From Ectobius pallidus (lineage: Eukaryota; Arthropoda; Insecta; Blattodea; Ectobiidae), in the NCBI GenBank assembly GCA_964059195.1, contig CAXKWD010000006.1, positions 134,099,539 through 134,163,538 on the forward strand: a DNA stretch of 64,000 bases, read 5' to 3'. The notes below the pieces were generated by a model, which was not told where the DNA came from, did not search any database, and saw only the letters and a list, made by a program, of their open reading frames with translations. Shown piece by piece: positions 59,800-64,000 of this stretch. Position 1 is the first letter of the stretch; every line of letters begins with the position of its first letter. The position numbers were made by a program, and so were the translations under genes.

Positions 59800-61460
59800 T
59801 TAATATTTATCTTCTTGAAGGAGGTTTAACTAGGCTTTGTCTGTTTGAAACCGTGTCCGTTGAATTACTGCGCTTTTGTTTACGGTCTTACTAATAAACA
59901 AGATAACATTACATTAATTTCACTAATGATTGGACTTTAAAATAAGATAGAAAGATCCAAATAACACACTTAATAAGGAGAATAATACATAAATAGGCCA
60001 ATACATTTAATGATAAAAAAAATAGTGAAAAAAGCAAAATAAAGAATGCTTTTATGACCTAAAAATAGTAAAAAATACTTTTACACCAATAAATTTTCCA
60101 TGATTCCTTTAATTAGTTTTTAGAAGCAACGAGTTTATTTTAGAAAGCAATAGATTATAGTGAAATTTACAATATAAAACACTCTTATTTTGTTACTAAC
60201 GAAATGAGTAAATTAATACTGCTTGGACACTCCTTGTGAAAAAAAAACTATTATTTCATAACAGGCATGCTCTTCAAAATGCTCGTAGCAAATATGTGAC
60301 TTTTAAAATGACAATATTAGCAGAATTCTTAATTATTTATTGTTATAACATAAAGCACAGTGGTTAAAATAAGTATGAAAACTTGGCGGAGGTTCTCAAA
60401 TGAAAACGATTGTCTACTGTCTGAAAATAATGTCTTGTACCTCCACGAGAGGTTTTCTTGGAAATGTCAAACTGCATTTTTAAATTCTGTTAGCAATTAT
60501 GCTGCAAATCTGTTTTCTTTCCTGTGGGCGTTATTTGCTATAAAGATAGAGAAGCGTTAAAAACATAAACAGTAATGAAAAAATTCAAAATTTAAGGTAA
60601 TGTAAAACCTTATTTAGAAAAAAACTACAGAAGTGCGGAAAATTACTTTAAAATGCCCAAAAAAATCTTTTGAAAATGAAGAAATATGAACATTAATGCC
60701 AAAACAAATTGTCCTTATTTAATAAATTAATTCATAATACACATTTGTATACATTCGAGCTACCTTTCACCCTTCAAATGAAAAGAATGCAAAATGCCTT
60801 GTCCTGCTAAAAAACAACATAACAGTACATGTCTTGCCTAAAAACAAATTAAGTATTAGGCCTATTTAATTCACTAGTGACTGTATAATATTTAAAATAA
60901 AGAAGAGAAAAAGGTGTCAAACAACTCACTTTCTTAATTGGAATAAATGCTAATCAGGGGGAAGTATTGGGTTTTAGTGTACTTATACAAGGGCCTTATA
61001 TGATAAAAACCGTAAATGTTGGGGGCAGAAAGTAACGTGCTCCCCAAGTCGGCGTCTATGATTGTAGGTATTTTCTTAATTTTCTGGGTTGTTTTGAATT
61101 AAAAACTACTCTAGAATACTCATCAACATTAACCAGGTTTTTAACTACAATATACACGGTCTTGGATAATCTTTTGAATCTTCACTGCTTTAAATTTGAT
61201 ATTCTCCAGTATTATTGCATAATACATGTAATATTGAATTTACAGTTATCGATACCAGGTGGCAGCATAAGTCTTTCCTATGATCCGTGTGTTTTGATTG
61301 GTTGAATTAGATAATGATATCCGCTTTAAAATTGTACGTGCTACAGAATCATTACAATGTGAAATCTTGTGTATTTTTCTATATTAAAGGTTGATGCTCA
61401 GAATAATTTTAGATTAATTTTCTCTGGCGAAAGCAAAAATATGAAAAGTTTAAAATACTT
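59800..61460. other. No feature seen (start of intron 1)
   Basis: Very AT-rich; some texture like hAT subterminal repeats around 60000-60700 (ACCTAAAAATAG, AAAATGCCC) but no paired termini. The transporter exon 1 donor is at its right edge. Confidence 0.4.
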
Positions 61461-61462
61461 AC

Positions 61463-61723
61463 CATGGAGAATATCCCGGACACAACCCATACTATCAGGG
61501 AGAGATTCACTGAGCCCGTGTTCACCAACACCCCTGTCGGAGAAACGAAGATCCCAGAACCAATTATGCTCCCCACAATGACAGTACAACCGTTCAAAAG
61601 ACTCATCTTGGCTTTGAGGCAAATTTCTTCATCCCCCTTTGATATGGCATCTTTCCCTGCAATGATACCTTCTTTATCGGACACCTCCGAATAGCTACCC
61701 TTTTCACGTCGTGAAGCCGGCAT
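61463..61723 (-). CDS. SLC7-family amino-acid transporter light chain, coding exon 1
   Basis: First coding exon of a heteromeric amino-acid transporter light subunit (SLC7A5-8 group; LAT/y+LAT, insect JhI-21-like), a plasma-membrane exchanger of neutral or cationic amino acids. The start ATG at 61723-61721 is preceded in frame by a TGA at 61753-61751, so translation cannot begin further upstream in this exon. It encodes 87 residues: a charged cytosolic N-terminus (1-40), TM1 (about 41-63) with the family's GSGIF motif at residues 55-59, in the unwound substrate-binding part of the helix, then SPTGVL, and the start of TM2 ending in GIFSM. The donor is ATG|GTAAGT at 61463/61462, phase 0, which joins exactly to the phase-0 acceptor of exon 2 at 43596. 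Family assignment is from remembered consensus; the subfamily (LAT versus y+LAT) is less certain than the family. Confidence 0.93.
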
Positions 61724-61801
61724 GTTGGATATTTGAGAATAGAAAGTCAGTCACTGAATCAGGAGCAAGTTCGGAGTCACTAGTTCGAATACCGTGGAGG
61801 T
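61724..61801 (-). other. Putative 5' UTR of the SLC7 transporter exon 1
   Basis: Sequence immediately upstream of the start codon. On the minus strand a pyrimidine-rich stretch ends in CCGCAG at 61807-61802, a plausible 3' splice site, so a 5' UTR exon boundary at 61801 is likely and the promoter would lie further upstream. The in-frame TGA at 61753-61751 closes the reading frame. This is inference from splice-site shape only; the transcript could instead start within this stretch. Confidence 0.4.
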
Positions 61802-62189
61802 CTGCGGTTAAAATGAAAGCGTAACGATCTCTAGTAAAAAGTGTTGAGATTTCTTTCGTTGATGTTGATAATTAAAGTTGTATAGACTTTCACTTAATAC
61901 TAAATAAATGCATAACCAGTCACCTGTTCATAATTATATTACATTAAATTTTAAATATAAATATTTTATTATTAATATTTATGTTGATACTTTAGCACAT
62001 ATGCACCGATATAACCGGCATGAGTCCACCCATAAGCGTACATCCACTTCAAAGAAGCACGTGGTTACGAGGAAATCGATAAATGGTCCTCTCAATAAAA
62101 GTTCACTAGAAAAATAATGTATCTCGTTTTAAAATGTTTTATTAAATAAAATAAGCATAAAGCTGATGATGACACTTCGCACTAAAATG

Positions 62190-62480
62190 ACAACTCGTGT
62201 GTTCTAGACAGAGGCTGCGTCCTCTGTGGAACCGAACAGATGGACTGTCACAAAGAAACTGAAAGAATATTGCGAATCCTCCCCATTCACTACCTCACCC
62301 TCTGGCTCAAGGGCCGAGGGGTCCCTCCTGTTTTTCTCTCTCTGGCTCCAACCTCTGCCCCCTACTACCTAAATGTAAGCTTCCTACTCCATTGCACAGC
62401 GCGCGAAGAGTTGCCGTTCAATGATTGGTTCCCCGCTCCTCCGACAGATGTCGCTACAGATACTGCATGCTATAGCTAAA
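62190..62480 (-). promoter_or_regulatory. GC-richer block upstream of the SLC7 gene; candidate promoter / non-coding first exon
   Basis: About 300 bases clearly richer in G, C and CpG (GCGCGCG-type run near 62400) than the AT-rich flanks, 0.5-0.75 kb upstream of the start codon. On the minus strand it holds a CCAAT box near 62425 and a possible donor GG|GTGAGG at about 62298 that could pair with the acceptor at 61802. Two small plus-strand open frames here (62240-62479, 62421-62654) have no recognisable protein similarity. Position and composition suggest a promoter; nothing shows a transcription start. Confidence 0.3.
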
Positions 62481-63163
62481 CTTGCGTATCTTGGACCTCG
62501 CCAAGCAAATGCAGTACGTGCATTTACTGTAGGTAAATGTCATAGGTCAATGGGCCCTGATGCTGGAAGGTACACCCACATCCAGAAAGGATTGTGGGCG
62601 GTTCTGGAAATGGATCCATTGTCACCTAAATTCTCAGAATATATCTGGGAGTAATTTTGATGAAATCACAGGTTTAGTGAAAACTTACCTTTATATGATA
62701 TTTTATTTCGTACCACCGTATGAAATGCCCTCGATTTGTCGAATGATCAGTTTGGCCAGTCAAGTTAAGAATTACAACAAACTTTTCCCCCTATATTTAA
62801 GGCAATGGGCGTTTTCTAGTTAAATGAATAGAGAATTGTACATCGCTTTAGAAAAATGGTCTTACTAAAGTACGGTCATTCTTAAATTACAGCATTCGTA
62901 CAGTATATACTAAAAATTAAGGATATTTCAATCTCCAGAATAAACAAAAAAATCCATTATGGATTAAATTTTGAATAAAATAATGTCTGATGTAGGCCTA
63001 CCATACATTTTTTCAATAAAACTTAACATATATTTTACACTTTAGAGAACATTTTAAAACACTTCAGTAAAGTGCTTTAAGAACTGTAATGGAAATGGAA
63101 GTAAACAGAGATAGGCTCAAATTTCTTATGTTCAAAATCGTTGTGAGTAATTAGACACTAAAC

Positions 63164-63413
63164 AATACTTAAACTTGTGTGACTTGAGGCTTTCCTGGTG
63201 TTGAGAATATATTATTGTTTCTCATGCTTCCAACCGGGTGAGTTGGAAGGTTTGGTTCCAAGCTTTCGGCATCAATCTCTGCTGCCATCTTCTGGGAAAA
63301 GATGCACTTCTGGGAGAAGATGGCAGCAGAGATGGCTGCCGAAAGCTTGAAACCAAACCTCCAACTCACCCGGTTGGTAGCCCGAGAAACAATAATATAA
63401 TACTTAAACTTGT
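63164..63413. mobile_element. Foldback (hairpin) insertion flanked by 15-base direct repeats
   Basis: AATACTTAAACTTGT occurs at 63164-63178 and 63399-63413. Between them, 63209-63300 and 63304-63398 are long inverted arms with few mismatches. Blocks include ATATTATTGTTTCTC, CCAACCGGGTGAGTTGGA, AAGCTTTCGG and TCTGCTGCCATCTTCT. The two arms produce near-mirror open frames on opposite strands (63169-63369 minus, 63238-63456 plus), which are not genes. About 30 bases (63179-63208) lie outside the arm on the left. Confidence 0.8.
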
Positions 63414-63419
63414 TCCAAT

Positions 63420-64000
63420 ATTATGTGCTTTGCTGGTAGGCCTACATTTTTATTAGTAGATTAGAAAATTTAAAGCAGTAATGAATTTATTTATAAAATA
63501 CTTAGCATACTCTTTATTGGAAACTAAGATCCTCCTTCATAGGCCTACTAATTTCTTATTTTTATTATACTACCATTATATTACAACCTTTAAAATAATT
63601 ATAAATCTAGCCGATTCCTCATTCATAATGCTTACGCATTTTAACCTTTTAAGTGCTAATGGCGAATAAATGCGTCACCTAAATAATTGTATAAAAGTAG
63701 ATATATATAAGAATAAGATACTATTGCTTAATTTAGAATGTGAGGATTTTTATACGCATGTTATGACTAAAATTTCTGCTGTTTCGTTGAAATTTCCCTA
63801 ATTTAGTTTAAGCTGACGATTTTACTTGATGACTGATTACATTCATATAGTAATATCAATTCAGTTTTTAAAGCGTTAGTATTTCAACGAAACTTGATTG
63901 CATTTTCATTCTGAACATGACTGAATGACAGCCTATTTTGATACCTCAGTGCCCATTTTGTTTACATTGATGACTATTTTGTTTTCATAAGAGCTTCCCT
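63420..64000. other. No feature seen
   Basis: AT-rich flank with two TAGGCCTA words near 63437 and 63539. Confidence 0.45.

Noticed and set aside
61398..61694. Open frames overlapping exon 1 in other phases and on the plus strand
   Set aside because: Shadows of the true exon; only the frame ending at the GTAAGT donor matches the SLC7 family.
63169..63456. Overlapping open frames on both strands with similar peptides, as a possible sense-antisense gene pair
   Set aside because: The similarity is a direct result of the palindromic arms.

Overview
The window is eukaryotic and almost entirely non-coding: AT-rich, with no operons or dense genes, many microsatellites and many transposon remnants. 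The one host gene I can support is on the minus strand. Two coding exons with consensus splice sites encode the start of an SLC7-type (LAT / y+LAT, JhI-21-like) amino-acid transporter light chain. The transporter sequence, the tRNA-derived SINEs, the LINE tail types and a striking abundance of the 8-mer TAGGCCTA suggest an insect with a large repeat-rich genome. A cockroach such as Periplaneta is my best guess; this rests on memory of similar repeats, not on a search.

Gene layout (minus strand, read from right to left). A GC-richer block at about 62.2-62.5 kb may hold the promoter or a non-coding first exon. The start codon is at 61723 in exon 1 (61463-61723, 87 codons, ends in phase 0). An intron of 17.9 kb follows, then exon 2 (43350-43596, 82 codons plus one base). 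The next intron runs off the window, so it is at least 43.3 kb. Residues 1-169 cover the cytosolic N-terminus, TM1 with the GSGIF motif, TM2, TM3 and the extracellular loop with the cysteine expected to bond to a heavy chain. Nearly everything else in the window is therefore intron of this gene or its upstream flank.

The repeats are the main content. (1) hAT-like non-autonomous DNA elements, several with perfect 8-bp target-site duplications (TSDs): 14786-15597, 24894-25263, 34849-35008, 39776-40433, 47429-48064, a nested one at 18395-18913, and imperfect cases at 17942-19460, 38569-39155 and 56883-57567. (2) Other terminal-inverted-repeat (TIR) elements: 1743-1991, 8658-8916, 12766-13018, 55228-55762, and a two-copy family with 3-bp TSDs at 27853-28281 and 37149-37560. 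(3) tRNA-derived SINEs of several families, three copies with recognisable TSDs. (4) 5'-truncated LINE ends at 2268-2873, 9420-10010, 32390-33140, 43851-44330 and 54414-54850. (5) Unclassified dispersed families, named here A (548 and 26243), C (1330 and 3750), D (7577, 15735, 24831, 34141, 49790) and E (41303 and 50128). (6) Microsatellites and a 61-base poly(T).

Nesting gives a relative insertion order: at 17.85-20.43 kb one element contains another that contains a third. At 24.9 kb a hAT-like element interrupts a family D copy whose empty site is preserved in the paralogous copy at 15.8 kb. Repeat boundaries are by eye and are usually good to a few bases where a TSD is given, to tens of bases otherwise.
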